From an uncultured Actinomycetes bacterium (GTDB taxonomy: Bacteria > Actinomycetota > Actinomycetes > S36-B12 > UBA5976): 6,142 nucleotides of DNA. The stretch's first letter is position 1; every line of letters begins with the position of its first letter. The translations under genes were made by a program, and so were the position numbers. The stretch is from contig CAJBBC010000134.1 in NCBI GenBank assembly GCA_903951185.1, forward strand, positions 1 to 6,142, in the 5' to 3' direction. Positions 1-5,921 of this stretch are shown here, piece after piece. A model generated the notes under the pieces. It was not told the origin of the DNA. It made no database searches and saw only the letters and a program-made list of their open reading frames with translations.

Positions 1-457
1 ATGAACCGGTTTCAGTGGTCACTGAAATTTGTGAGTTATCGATGGCCGAAAACTGACCCATGTCGATTGCGATGTTATCGAATTCAAGATCGGCCGGATC
101 AACAAAAGCTTTGACAGTTCCTGCGCGAGTGCCGATTGTGAAACTACCAGCAGATTCATAACCTTGTTCAACCAGAAATCGCGCTGTAACCCGTAAGCCA
201 TTGCCACAAGTCAGTCCTAGTGAACCATCGGCATTTCGATAGTCCATAAAGTATTTGGCATCTGTTACCGAAAATTCACTGGCCAGAGCGATTCTTAGAA
301 CACCGTCGGCGCCAATCCCTTTTCGTCGATCACAAAGTTGCTCAACTATTTGGCTTGATGGATTCACGCCACCCAAAATGGCAGCTAGCAAGATGAAATC
401 ATTGCCCGCACCATGACCTTTGCGGAAAGGTACGCCATTAATAGTTGAATTCGACAT
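1..457 (-). CDS. dapF: Diaminopimelate epimerase, N-terminal part (gene runs off the window)
   Basis: DapF interconverts LL- and meso-diaminopimelate in the cytoplasm, the last step before DAP is used for lysine or for peptidoglycan. The reading frame is open from an ATG at 455-457 to the window edge, giving 152 residues of a family usually about 275-300 long. The N-terminal half carries the family signatures: KGHGAGNDF (residues 13-21), CDRRKGIGADG (42-52) and DYRNADGS...CGNG (72-87), with the first catalytic cysteine at C84. The second catalytic cysteine lies beyond the window. The three residues before C84 read G-L-T, where I remember A-E-M or similar in most homologues. The start is 27 bases after the miaA stop and has only a weak Shine-Dalgarno candidate (GGGTAG, about 9 bases upstream), so expression probably depends on the miaB-miaA transcript. 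Identification is firm; the unusual pre-cysteine residues are seen, their effect is unknown. Confidence 0.93.
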   Translation of the reverse strand, partial: MSNSTINGVPFRKGHGAGNDFILLAAILGGVNPSSQIVEQLCDRRKGIGADGVLRIALASEFSVTDAKYFMDYRNADGSLGLTCGNGLRVTARFLVEQGYESAGSFTIGTRAGTVKAFVDPADLEFDNIAIDMGQFSAIDNSQISVTTETGS

Positions 458-484
458 TATTTAATTCTACCCGTTGGCTAGAAA

Positions 485-1387
485 CTAGCCGTTTTTATTC
501 ACTAATTGCGTAACCGTTGATAGATCGGCAGTACTTGCATCGAGCCAGTGTATTTTCGCATCGCGGTTAAACCAAGAGTCTTGTCGTCGAGCATAACGAC
601 GAGTAGCGAAAATTGTCTGTTCCTTAGCTTGGGCTAGGGTCAGTTCGCCGGCTAAGTAATCCAGAATTTGGGCGTAACCCAAAGCTTTGCGGGCAGTAAC
701 CCCATCGCGCAGACCAACTTTTTCAAGTTGTTCAACTTCTTCCACAAAACCTTGTGCCCACATCAATTCAACTCGTTTTTCAATTCGTGGATCGAGTTCA
801 CTGCGATCTCGCCGTAAACCAATACGAATACTTGGGATAACTTCGGGTAACTCTTTTAGCTCCGTAATCGGAGCGCTCCCAGTTAACTCAATAACTTCAA
901 GGGCTCGAATCACTCGCCGAGTATTTTCCGGTGCCACATTCGCAGCCGCAGCTGGATCGGCTTCAACGAGCTTTTGGTACATCGCAGCTGCGCCTAATTC
1001 ATCAGCTTGGCGTTGTAGTTCATCGCGAAGTGCATGGTCAACTTCTGGGAATTGCATATCTTCTAGTAGGCCTTGAATAAAGAGTCCTGAACCGCCAACA
1101 ACCACACTTCGCTTACCTTGTGCGGCCAGGCTTTGAATTATAGGTCTGGCGCTTTTTTGATAATCCGAAACACTTGCAGTAGTTGTGACGTCAAGAACAT
1201 CGAGCATATGGTGCGTAATACCTTGACGTTGATCGACTGGCAATTTTGCAGTGCCAATGTCCATGCCTTTGTATAACTGCATCGAATCAGCATTAATAAT
1301 TTCAGCGTTGAATGCTTTTGCTACTTCCAAAGAAAGATCTGTTTTACCAACCGCAGTTGTGCCAACAATAACTATTGCTGGTAACAC
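485..1387 (-). CDS. miaA: tRNA dimethylallyltransferase (i6A37 synthase)
   Basis: MiaA transfers a dimethylallyl group from DMAPP to N6 of A37 in tRNAs reading UNN codons, making the i6A37 that MiaB then methylthiolates. The 300-residue protein is of normal length. It shows a P-loop GTTAVGKT (residues 9-16; the family norm is GPTAxGKT), the DSMQLYKGMDIGTAK block (34-48) that contacts tRNA and DMAPP, a GGSGLF segment (98-103, usually GGTGLY), the RRVIRALEVIELTG helix and the C-terminal ATRRYARRQDSWF motif. The start codon is GTG. Its G is also the last base of the miaB TAG stop (TAGTG), which implies translational coupling to miaB; no separate strong Shine-Dalgarno is needed or obvious. dapF follows 27 bases downstream. 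Identification is secure from the motifs and from the neighbouring miaB. Confidence 0.96.
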   Translation of the reverse strand: MLPAIVIVGTTAVGKTDLSLEVAKAFNAEIINADSMQLYKGMDIGTAKLPVDQRQGITHHMLDVLDVTTTASVSDYQKSARPIIQSLAAQGKRSVVVGGSGLFIQGLLEDMQFPEVDHALRDELQRQADELGAAAMYQKLVEADPAAAANVAPENTRRVIRALEVIELTGSAPITELKELPEVIPSIRIGLRRDRSELDPRIEKRVELMWAQGFVEEVEQLEKVGLRDGVTARKALGYAQILDYLAGELTLAQAKEQTIFATRRYARRQDSWFNRDAKIHWLDASTADLSTVTQLVNKNG

Positions 1388-2850
1388 TAGACACTCAGTT
1401 TTGGCATACCGAGCATTACGCCAGGTGTTGACGGACGTGAGCCAGCTTCGAAATTATCTCCCGCACGAGTTTTGCGAACCGAAATCAGATTGTCGGCGTT
1501 CAGATGATATGGAGCGGCATAAGTTAATTCTGCTGTGACTATGTCGCCTGGGCGAATATCAATTTCGTTACCACTGGTGTCAACTTTAGTTACATTAACT
1601 AAGCGATTATCCCGAGCGCGACCACTTACCCGACCAGCGCTTTCATTTTTCTTGCCTTCAACTGTTGAAATAAGAACTTCAACTTCTTTACCGATTAATT
1701 TCTTATTCTCATCCCAAGCAATTTGATTCGCTAACTCAACTAAGCGCTCAAATCTTTCTTGCACTACTTCTGGATCAATTTGATCTGGCATTTCGGCAGC
1801 TGGTGTGCCGGGACGCTTTGAATATTGGAAAGTAAAAGCTCCAGCGAATCTCGCTTGCTTAACAACTTCTAATGTTTGCTGGAAATCTTCTTCAGTCTCG
1901 CCTGGGAATCCGACAATAATGTCAGTTGTTATTGCAGCGTCCGGGATAGCCGCGCGAACTCGATCAATGATTCCTAAGTATTTATCCTGACGGTACGAGC
2001 GACGCATTATTTGCAGAATTCGATCGCTACCTGATTGCAGCGGCATATGAAGTTGCGGCATTACATTTGGTGTTGTGGCCATAGCTTCGATCACATGATC
2101 TGTGAAATCTCTTGGATGAGGTGAAGTGAAACGCACTCGTTCTAGGCCTTCAATTTTGCCAGTTGCCTTAAGTAAGTCGCTAAATGCATAACGATCACCA
2201 AACTCAACACCATAAGCATTCACGTTTTGGCCAAGTAAAGTAATTTCTAAGACACCTTGATCCACCAGAACTTGAATTTCATTCAGGATGTCAGCAGGTC
2301 GTCGGTCTTTCTCACGTCCGCGTAGTGCCGGCACAATACAAAAAGTACAAGTGTTATTGCAGCCAACACTTACTGATACCCAACCAGAATGTGCGGCGTC
2401 TCGACGGGCCGGCAAAGTGGATGGAAAGACTTCGAGAGCTTCAACTATCTCAACTTGAGCTTCTTGTTCGATGCGGGCACGTTCTAGAAGTACTGGCAAG
2501 GCATTGATATTGTGTGTGCCGAAAACCACATCTACATATGGCGCTTTTCGGATTATTTCGCCACGATCTTTTTGAGCTAAGCAGCCACCCACTGCAATTT
2601 GTAGGCGCTTATTCTTTGCTTTAATCGGCGCAAGTGCGCCAAGTGAGCCATAAAGTTTTTTGTCAGCATTCTCGCGCACTGCACAAGTGTTAAATACGAT
2701 TACGTCTGCTAGTTCGCCCTCGACTACTGGGATGTATCCAGCAGATTCAAGAAGGCCCGCAAAACGTTCTGAGTCGTGCACGTTCATTTGGCAACCCATA
2801 GTGCGCACTTCATAAGTGCCAAGATTGGCGTCTGAAACTACTGTGCTCAC
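1387..2850 (-). CDS. miaB: tRNA-2-methylthio-N6-dimethylallyladenosine synthase (radical SAM methylthiotransferase)
   Basis: MiaB is a cytoplasmic radical-SAM enzyme that converts i6A37 to ms2i6A37 in tRNA, using two [4Fe-4S] clusters. All expected parts are visible in 487 residues. The N-terminal UPF0004 domain has its three cluster cysteines in MGCQMN (C20), FNTCAVREN (C56) and VGGCLAQ (C90). The radical-SAM motif CNNTCTFC has C164, C168 and C171. The barrel includes TSPHPRDF and HMPLQSGSD, and a C-terminal TRAM domain (roughly residues 385-455) has the basic, glycine-rich pattern expected for tRNA binding. The start is a GTG at 2848-2850, only 9 bases after the recX stop. Upstream there is just a short AGG touching the start, so coupling to recX translation is likely. 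A slightly different N-terminus cannot be excluded, but the motif MGCQMN requires a start at or before residue 18. It overlaps miaA by one base. Confidence 0.97.
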   Translation of the reverse strand: MSTVVSDANLGTYEVRTMGCQMNVHDSERFAGLLESAGYIPVVEGELADVIVFNTCAVRENADKKLYGSLGALAPIKAKNKRLQIAVGGCLAQKDRGEIIRKAPYVDVVFGTHNINALPVLLERARIEQEAQVEIVEALEVFPSTLPARRDAAHSGWVSVSVGCNNTCTFCIVPALRGREKDRRPADILNEIQVLVDQGVLEITLLGQNVNAYGVEFGDRYAFSDLLKATGKIEGLERVRFTSPHPRDFTDHVIEAMATTPNVMPQLHMPLQSGSDRILQIMRRSYRQDKYLGIIDRVRAAIPDAAITTDIIVGFPGETEEDFQQTLEVVKQARFAGAFTFQYSKRPGTPAAEMPDQIDPEVVQERFERLVELANQIAWDENKKLIGKEVEVLISTVEGKKNESAGRVSGRARDNRLVNVTKVDTSGNEIDIRPGDIVTAELTYAAPYHLNADNLISVRKTRAGDNFEAGSRPSTPGVMLGMPKLSV

Positions 2851-2859
2851 CTGTTAATT

Positions 2860-3432
2860 CTAGGCAAAATCTTGAAGTGTGGAATCCGCCAAGGAATCAC
2901 GGTCTTTTAACTGCTCCCTAATCACTCTGGTAACTATTCCAGCGTGATAACCCTTGCGTGCTAATAAACCAAAAAGTCGACGTTTCATCACATCTGGTTC
3001 TAGCCCGCGCATTGACCTTAATTTTTTTGTTACCAACTCGGAGGCCATTCGGTATTCATCATCATCACTTATTTGTGTCAAAGCGCTGTCAATATGTTCA
3101 TCGGAAATACCTTTTTGGCGCAACTCCATCCGCAAAACAGATCTTGAAACCTTTTTAGTTACGCAACGGCTGCGTACTAACATGCCGGCATAAGCTAAGT
3201 CGTCAATCAAGCCAACTTCAGTTAGGCGATCTAAGCTAACTCGTATTATTTCTGGCGTGAAACCTTTTTTAGTTAGCGACTGCTCGAGTTGGTAACGCGT
3301 TTTTGCAGCCATCGAGAGCTGTCTTAAGGCAATTGCTTTAGCCGCTGACAAAGGATCAGCCTCGGGTTTATCTGCCTTTTCTTTAGGGTCTTGCCCTAAA
3401 GAATTAACACCCGAGGCCGCCGTTTGTAACAT
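2860..3432 (-). CDS. recX: RecA regulatory protein RecX
   Basis: RecX binds RecA filaments and usually limits RecA activity. The 190-residue protein is built from helical repeats. Recognisable blocks are AKAIALRQLSMAAKTRYQLE (about residues 31-50), DRLTEVGLIDDLAYA (68-82), a basic segment ending LRMELRQKGISDEHI, and a C-terminal RRLFGLLARKGYHAG repeat. The N-terminal 25 residues are a low-complexity charged extension outside the conserved domain, as is common in actinobacterial RecX. The ATG start at 3430-3432 lacks a good Shine-Dalgarno. An in-frame TTG at codon 27, preceded by GAGG with 8-base spacing, is a possible alternative, but it would cut just inside the DP(x)xxA element that begins the family match, so I prefer the ATG. 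The gene lies 30 bases after recA and 9 before miaB. A nested hairpin covers codons 6-25. Confidence 0.93.
   Translation of the reverse strand: MLQTAASGVNSLGQDPKEKADKPEADPLSAAKAIALRQLSMAAKTRYQLEQSLTKKGFTPEIIRVSLDRLTEVGLIDDLAYAGMLVRSRCVTKKVSRSVLRMELRQKGISDEHIDSALTQISDDDEYRMASELVTKKLRSMRGLEPDVMKRRLFGLLARKGYHAGIVTRVIREQLKDRDSLADSTLQDFA
3359..3417 (-). repeat. Nested hairpin within the 5' end of recX
   Basis: Two perfect inverted repeats are nested in the recX coding sequence. The outer arms are 9 bases each (3359-3367 and 3409-3417; GCCTCGGGT on the mRNA 5' side). The inner arms are 10 bases each (3379-3388 and 3394-3403; TTCTTTAGGG on the mRNA 5' side) closing a 5-base loop. They are separated by an asymmetric internal loop of 5 and 11 bases. 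No U-tract follows on either strand, so it is not a classical intrinsic terminator. It could slow ribosomes or polymerase, or protect or process the recA-recX transcript; this is inference. The outer 3' arm contains the GAGG that precedes the alternative TTG start. Confidence 0.7.
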
Positions 3433-3462
3433 GTTTTGTCGAATTCAATCGATAACTAGAAA

Positions 3463-4578
3463 TTAATCTTCGTCGTCGAAATCTTCATCAAGTTCAACTT
3501 CAGCGCTAACTGCTGGCACAACACTTAAGTCCGCCTTGGCCACGCCTACGCCTAATTTCTCTTTGATCATTCGCTCAAGATCTGTCGTTAGACCAGGATT
3601 GTCCTTAAGGTACTTACGAGCATTCTCTTTACCTTGGCCTAATTGGTCACCTTCATAGGTGTACCAAGCTCCAGCTTTGCGCACGAAACCTTCGTCTACT
3701 GCCATGTCCAAGATGCCACCTTCACGGGAAATACCTTCACCGTAAAGAATGTCGAATTCAGCTTGTTTGAAAGGTGGAGCCACTTTATTTTTAACAACTT
3801 TTACACGAGTACGGTTACCAACTGGTTCAGCACCGTCTTTAAGTGTTTCAATCCGGCGAATGTCTAGACGTACTGAAGCGTAGAACTTAAGTGCTTTACC
3901 GCCAGTAGTCGTTTCCGGTGAGCCGAACATTACGCCGATTTTGTCGCGTAACTGGTTAATGAAAATAGCTGTTGTGTTGTTATTACTTAGTGCACCAGTT
4001 ATTTTTCGTAGTGCCTGGGACATCAATCGAGCTTGTAAGCCCATGTGACTGTCACCCATTTCACCTTCGATTTCAGCGCGCGGTACAAGTGCAGCAACTG
4101 AGTCGATCACGATTAAATCAAGTGCACCAGAGCGAATAAGCATGTCGGCAATTTCTAGTGCTTGTTCGCCAGTATCTGGTTGTGAAACTAATAAGTTGTC
4201 GATGTCTACGCCAAGCTTCTTTGCGTACTCAGGATCAAAAGCATGTTCAGCATCAACGAATGCGGCAATGCCACCTAGTGCCTGAACACTGGCAATAGCG
4301 TGAATAGCAAGTGTGGTTTTACCCGAAGATTCTGGACCATAAATTTCAACTACGCGACCACGTGGCAGGCCGCCAATACCTAAAGCGATGTCTAGCGCGA
4401 TTGAACCTGTTGGAATTGACTCAACTGGGACACGATCTTCTTCGCCAAGTTTCATAATCGAGCCTTTACCGAACTGGCGTTCGATTTGAGCTAACGCGGT
4501 TTCAAGAGCCTTTTCGCGGTCGTTTGCAGAACCGTTCTTTGGCGAACTTGGTGTTTCTTTAGCAGCTTTCGGGGCCAT
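3463..4578 (-). CDS. recA: RecA recombinase
   Basis: RecA forms ATP-dependent filaments on single-stranded DNA, carries out homologous pairing and strand exchange, and stimulates LexA self-cleavage in the SOS response. The 371-residue protein has normal length and no intein. It shows Walker A GPESSGKT (residues 81-88), DAEHAFD (109-115), Walker B VIDSVAAL (157-164), loop L1 around EGEMGDSHMGLQAR (171-184) and the FINQLRDKIGVMFG...ETTTGGKALKFYASVR segment including loop L2 (206-237). The C-terminal tail is strongly acidic (DEDFDDED), the usual autoregulatory tail. The first 19 residues are a basic, low-complexity extension. The ATG at 4576-4578 is supported by AGGAG at 4585-4589, 6 bases upstream. 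recX follows after 30 bases. Control appears to come from two upstream damage-responsive promoters described separately. Confidence 0.99.
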   Translation of the reverse strand: MAPKAAKETPSSPKNGSANDREKALETALAQIERQFGKGSIMKLGEEDRVPVESIPTGSIALDIALGIGGLPRGRVVEIYGPESSGKTTLAIHAIASVQALGGIAAFVDAEHAFDPEYAKKLGVDIDNLLVSQPDTGEQALEIADMLIRSGALDLIVIDSVAALVPRAEIEGEMGDSHMGLQARLMSQALRKITGALSNNNTTAIFINQLRDKIGVMFGSPETTTGGKALKFYASVRLDIRRIETLKDGAEPVGNRTRVKVVKNKVAPPFKQAEFDILYGEGISREGGILDMAVDEGFVRKAGAWYTYEGDQLGQGKENARKYLKDNPGLTTDLERMIKEKLGVGVAKADLSVVPAVSAEVELDEDFDDED

Positions 4579-4598
4579 CTCTATCTCCTACTTTTCTT

Positions 4599-4623
4599 AC
4601 GTATGTTTGGGGATTTCATACGT
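4599..4623 (-). promoter_or_regulatory. Dyad spanning the proximal recA promoter -10 and leader
   Basis: A perfect 7-base inverted repeat (ACGTATG / CATACGT on the minus strand) has an 11-base centre. Its upstream arm overlaps the proposed -10 element TAACGT and its downstream arm lies about 10 bases before the recA Shine-Dalgarno sequence. It could be an operator over the transcription start. In transcripts from the distal promoter it could instead form a leader hairpin near the ribosome binding site. Only the symmetry is seen; the role is inferred. Confidence 0.4.
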
Positions 4624-4642
4624 TAGGTGCGGGCTCTGACAT
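4620..4642 (-). promoter_or_regulatory. RecA-NDp-type (PafBC-dependent, LexA-independent) promoter of recA
   Basis: On the minus strand the sequence reads ATGTCAGAG, then 8 bases, then TAACGT. The mycobacterial DNA-damage promoter RecA-NDp is, from memory, TTGTCRGTG-N8-TANNNT. The upstream element matches 7 of 9 positions, including TGTCRG, the spacer is exactly 8, and the -10 element fits TANNNT. Transcription would begin near 4612, leaving a leader of roughly 35 bases with a proper Shine-Dalgarno before recA. That spacing makes this the best candidate for the proximal recA promoter. It predicts activation by a PafBC-like regulator, which is not in this window. Confidence 0.72.
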
Positions 4643-4761
4643 CTAGAAGGCTTTAGTTGCAGATGTGGAACTTTAGAACCTGTGCCCTAGTCACCCAGGG
4701 ACTTGATTCTTGCTCCGCAACCTTGAATTTCTTGATGTTTCAATCGCGTAGGTTTAATTTA

Positions 4762-4777
4762 TCGAACAAGTGTTCGA
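4762..4777 (-). promoter_or_regulatory. LexA (SOS) box upstream of recA
   Basis: The 16-base palindrome TCGAACAAGTGTTCGA contains CGAACAAGTGTTCG (4763-4776), a full match to the Gram-positive/actinobacterial SOS consensus CGAACRNRYGTTYG as I remember it. On the minus strand a possible -10 hexamer TAAATT lies immediately downstream (4756-4761), so bound LexA would cover the -15 to -30 part of that promoter; no good -35 is visible. The box is about 185 bases before the recA start codon and 50 bases past the DUF3046 stop, so it most likely controls a distal recA promoter. Confidence 0.88.
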
Positions 4778-4799
4778 ATAGCCAGTTACTGGCTGTTCG
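4775..4799. repeat. 25-base inverted repeat abutting the LexA box
   Basis: Arms of 11 bases (4775-4785 and 4789-4799) flank a 3-base centre, with one mismatch: CGAATAGCCAG / CTGGCTGTTCG. The core AGCCAG-TTA-CTGGCT is perfect. The outer CGAA shares bases with the right half of the LexA box. It may be a second operator or an element upstream of the distal recA promoter. If transcribed it could also form a hairpin downstream of DUF3046, but no U-run follows on the minus strand. Confidence 0.5.
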
Positions 4800-4827
4800 G
4801 CGTGTCATTAACCGTTCGGACCTTAAA

Positions 4828-5022
4828 TTAGCGAAATTTTGGGGCTAAACCTAGAGTTTCGTGGACGGCTCGCCAAACTACTTGAGTGTCTTCCCCTTCG
4901 GCCAAGGCAATATCCACAGTTCGGCCGTCTAATAACGGGACATGAAAATCAGCTGCCCATGAGCGGGCATAGTCAACTCCAAGAGCCAGCTCCATCCGTT
5001 CCCAGAAGTCACTTAATCGCAC
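4828..5022 (-). CDS. DUF3046 family protein
   Basis: This 64-residue protein matches the actinobacterial DUF3046 family, which is typically encoded just upstream of recA. It shows the characteristic start MRLSDFWERME, the central YARSWAADF and LLDGRTVDIALAEGED, and the end VWRAVHETL. The function is unknown; the small helical, tryptophan-rich sequence has no enzyme motif, signal peptide or membrane segment. The start is GTG at 5020-5022, fixed by the conserved N-terminal motif, and has no clear Shine-Dalgarno. It begins 34 bases after the stop of the secreted-protein gene, so the two may share a transcript. Linkage to recA is conserved in the phylum, which hints at a DNA-related role, but that is inference. 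Confidence 0.9.
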   Translation of the reverse strand: MRLSDFWERMELALGVDYARSWAADFHVPLLDGRTVDIALAEGEDTQVVWRAVHETLGLAPKFR

Positions 5023-5040
5023 AGTTAATTAGATCAGATC

Positions 5041-5058
5041 AAACGCCGGGATGCGTTT
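5041..5058 (-). repeat. Small inverted repeat after the secreted-protein gene
   Basis: AAACGC and GCGTTT form a perfect 6-base stem with a 6-base loop, overlapping the TAA stop at 5057-5059. On the minus strand it is followed by TTTGATCTGATC and AATT rather than a clean T-tract. It may be a weak terminator or a 3'-end stabilising hairpin ahead of the DUF3046 gene. Confidence 0.35.
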
Positions 5059-5899
5059 AGTCGCGGCTGAAAACGCCACCAAAAAAGCGCTTCACTGCCC
5101 CAGTTAGCGATTTAACTGTTTCAACAAAACCGCCCTCATCCGGATTTTCAAGTTCATAGCCATCAGCAACTAAAGCTGCATCCAGATCAGCGTCAAGGTT
5201 GGCTACAACTTCATCGTCTGATGTGTAGTTAAAAGTTTTCCAGTTAGAAATAGCAATCTCTGAGGCTGCCGCGCTATCAAAGCGATCTTGTATTTTGGTT
5301 AACTTTATTTCTAAATCATTTATACGACTTGAAATGAATTCGGTACGAATATTTATCAATCCGGTTTGCAAATTAACCCCATCAGCTGCCGTTAAAGCTG
5401 GAATAAGTTTTTGCTTAGTTCTTGTAGTGCCAGAAGCATCAGTATTCGAATAACCTAAATCAAATGTGGCATCCGAGTTATCGAAAGTAACTTCAGGACC
5501 GTGCCAGCCAGCAACATTTCCATCTGCAGTGGCTCTTGTTTGAAAGCGCAATAAACAACCAGCCGGGCAGCCCATATACTCAGTGTGCATCCGACCATTA
5601 TTTGCATAGTAGGTATCTATGGTGGCAACTATTACGCCGTGGACTACGCCAGTGCCTGGATGAACTACTGCCCAGCCACCAACACCTTGACTTGCTTCAG
5701 TAGGTGGACTGTAGGCGCCACCTGAAATGTGGTAAACCGTTTCTAAAGTTCGCGGGGGTTGTCCCCAGCTTTCTGATCCTGGAAGTGGAGTTTGATCCCA
5801 TTCCAGACTGCTAGATGGAGTCGGTGTTGGCGTAATATCGTCGGCCCAAGCCGTTGTTGGAAAAAGTAGAACAAGACTAAGTAATAAACGTTTCAGCAT
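5057..5899 (-). CDS. Secreted protein of unknown function
   Basis: I do not recognise this 280-residue protein. It begins with a clear Sec signal peptide: basic MLKR, a leucine-rich core, and TAWA with likely cleavage after A19. A Thr/Pro/Ser linker follows (residues 22-31). The middle (about 72-150) is rich in glycine, aromatic and beta-prone residues (GGWAVVHPGTGVVHG), with its only two cysteines in GCPAGC (C111, C115), probably a disulfide outside the cell. Residues 186-214 look like a short coiled coil, with hydrophobics at 193, 196, 200, 203 and 207. A very acidic stretch (228-256) is followed by a basic amphipathic C-terminal helix (257-279, including VKRFFGGVF). There is no lipobox, sortase motif or other membrane segment. 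The start at 5897-5899 is supported by GGAGG at 5907-5911 with 7-base spacing. The gene lies 40 bases after clgR and 34 before DUF3046. Confidence 0.85.
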   Translation of the reverse strand: MLKRLLLSLVLLFPTTAWADDITPTPTPSSSLEWDQTPLPGSESWGQPPRTLETVYHISGGAYSPPTEASQGVGGWAVVHPGTGVVHGVIVATIDTYYANNGRMHTEYMGCPAGCLLRFQTRATADGNVAGWHGPEVTFDNSDATFDLGYSNTDASGTTRTKQKLIPALTAADGVNLQTGLINIRTEFISSRINDLEIKLTKIQDRFDSAAASEIAISNWKTFNYTSDDEVVANLDADLDAALVADGYELENPDEGGFVETVKSLTGAVKRFFGGVFSRD

Positions 5900-5906
5900 C
5901 AGAATG

Positions 5907-5911
5907 CCTCC
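5907..5911 (-). promoter_or_regulatory. Strong Shine-Dalgarno of the secreted-protein gene
   Basis: GGAGG lies 7 bases upstream of the ATG at 5897-5899 and is the best ribosome binding site in the window. It fixes the start of the signal-peptide protein and suggests that this gene is translated efficiently, unlike its weakly initiated neighbours miaA, miaB, recX and DUF3046. Confidence 0.85.
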
Positions 5912-5921
5912 GAAACAATTG

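Larger units (their letters stand above)
4579..4827 (-). promoter_or_regulatory. recA control region (249-base gap)
   Basis: This is the only sizeable intergenic stretch. From recA outward it holds the recA Shine-Dalgarno (4585-4589), a dyad at 4599-4623, the RecA-NDp-like promoter (4620-4642), a stretch of about 110 bases without a clear signal, a LexA box (4762-4777) and an adjoining inverted repeat (4775-4799). No small open frame on the minus strand looks like a gene. I see no strong intrinsic terminator after the DUF3046 gene, so some read-through into recA is possible. Confidence 0.8.

Noticed and set aside
476..496. Hairpin GGCTA-GAAAC-TAGCC followed by GTTTTT, resembling a plus-strand terminator
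   Set aside because: The stem is only 5 bases, it overlaps the miaA stop, and there is no plus-strand gene to terminate. On the minus strand no T-run follows, so it does not separate miaA from dapF.
687..1076. 129-residue plus-strand open frame
   Set aside because: It lies wholly within miaA on the opposite strand, has a serine/arginine-rich composition typical of an antisense shadow, and has no family resemblance.
1251..1538. 95-residue plus-strand open frame across the miaA-miaB junction
   Set aside because: It overlaps two well-identified genes on the other strand and has no recognisable protein features.
3349..3432. Alternative recX start at TTG (codon 27) with GAGG upstream
   Set aside because: The conserved region begins right at this point and related proteins usually have an N-terminal extension, so the upstream ATG fits better. 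The GAGG is also part of the outer hairpin arm.
4681..4702. Possible terminator hairpin CCCT...AGGG in the recA leader
   Set aside because: Only 4 perfect pairs and no following T-tract on the minus strand.
4657..4848. 63-residue plus-strand open frame in the recA control region
   Set aside because: It runs through the LexA box and the inverted repeat and into the end of the DUF3046 gene; no Shine-Dalgarno or protein-like composition supports it.
4839..5060. 73-residue plus-strand open frame
   Set aside because: It is antisense to the well-supported DUF3046 gene, whose sequence matches its family along its full length.
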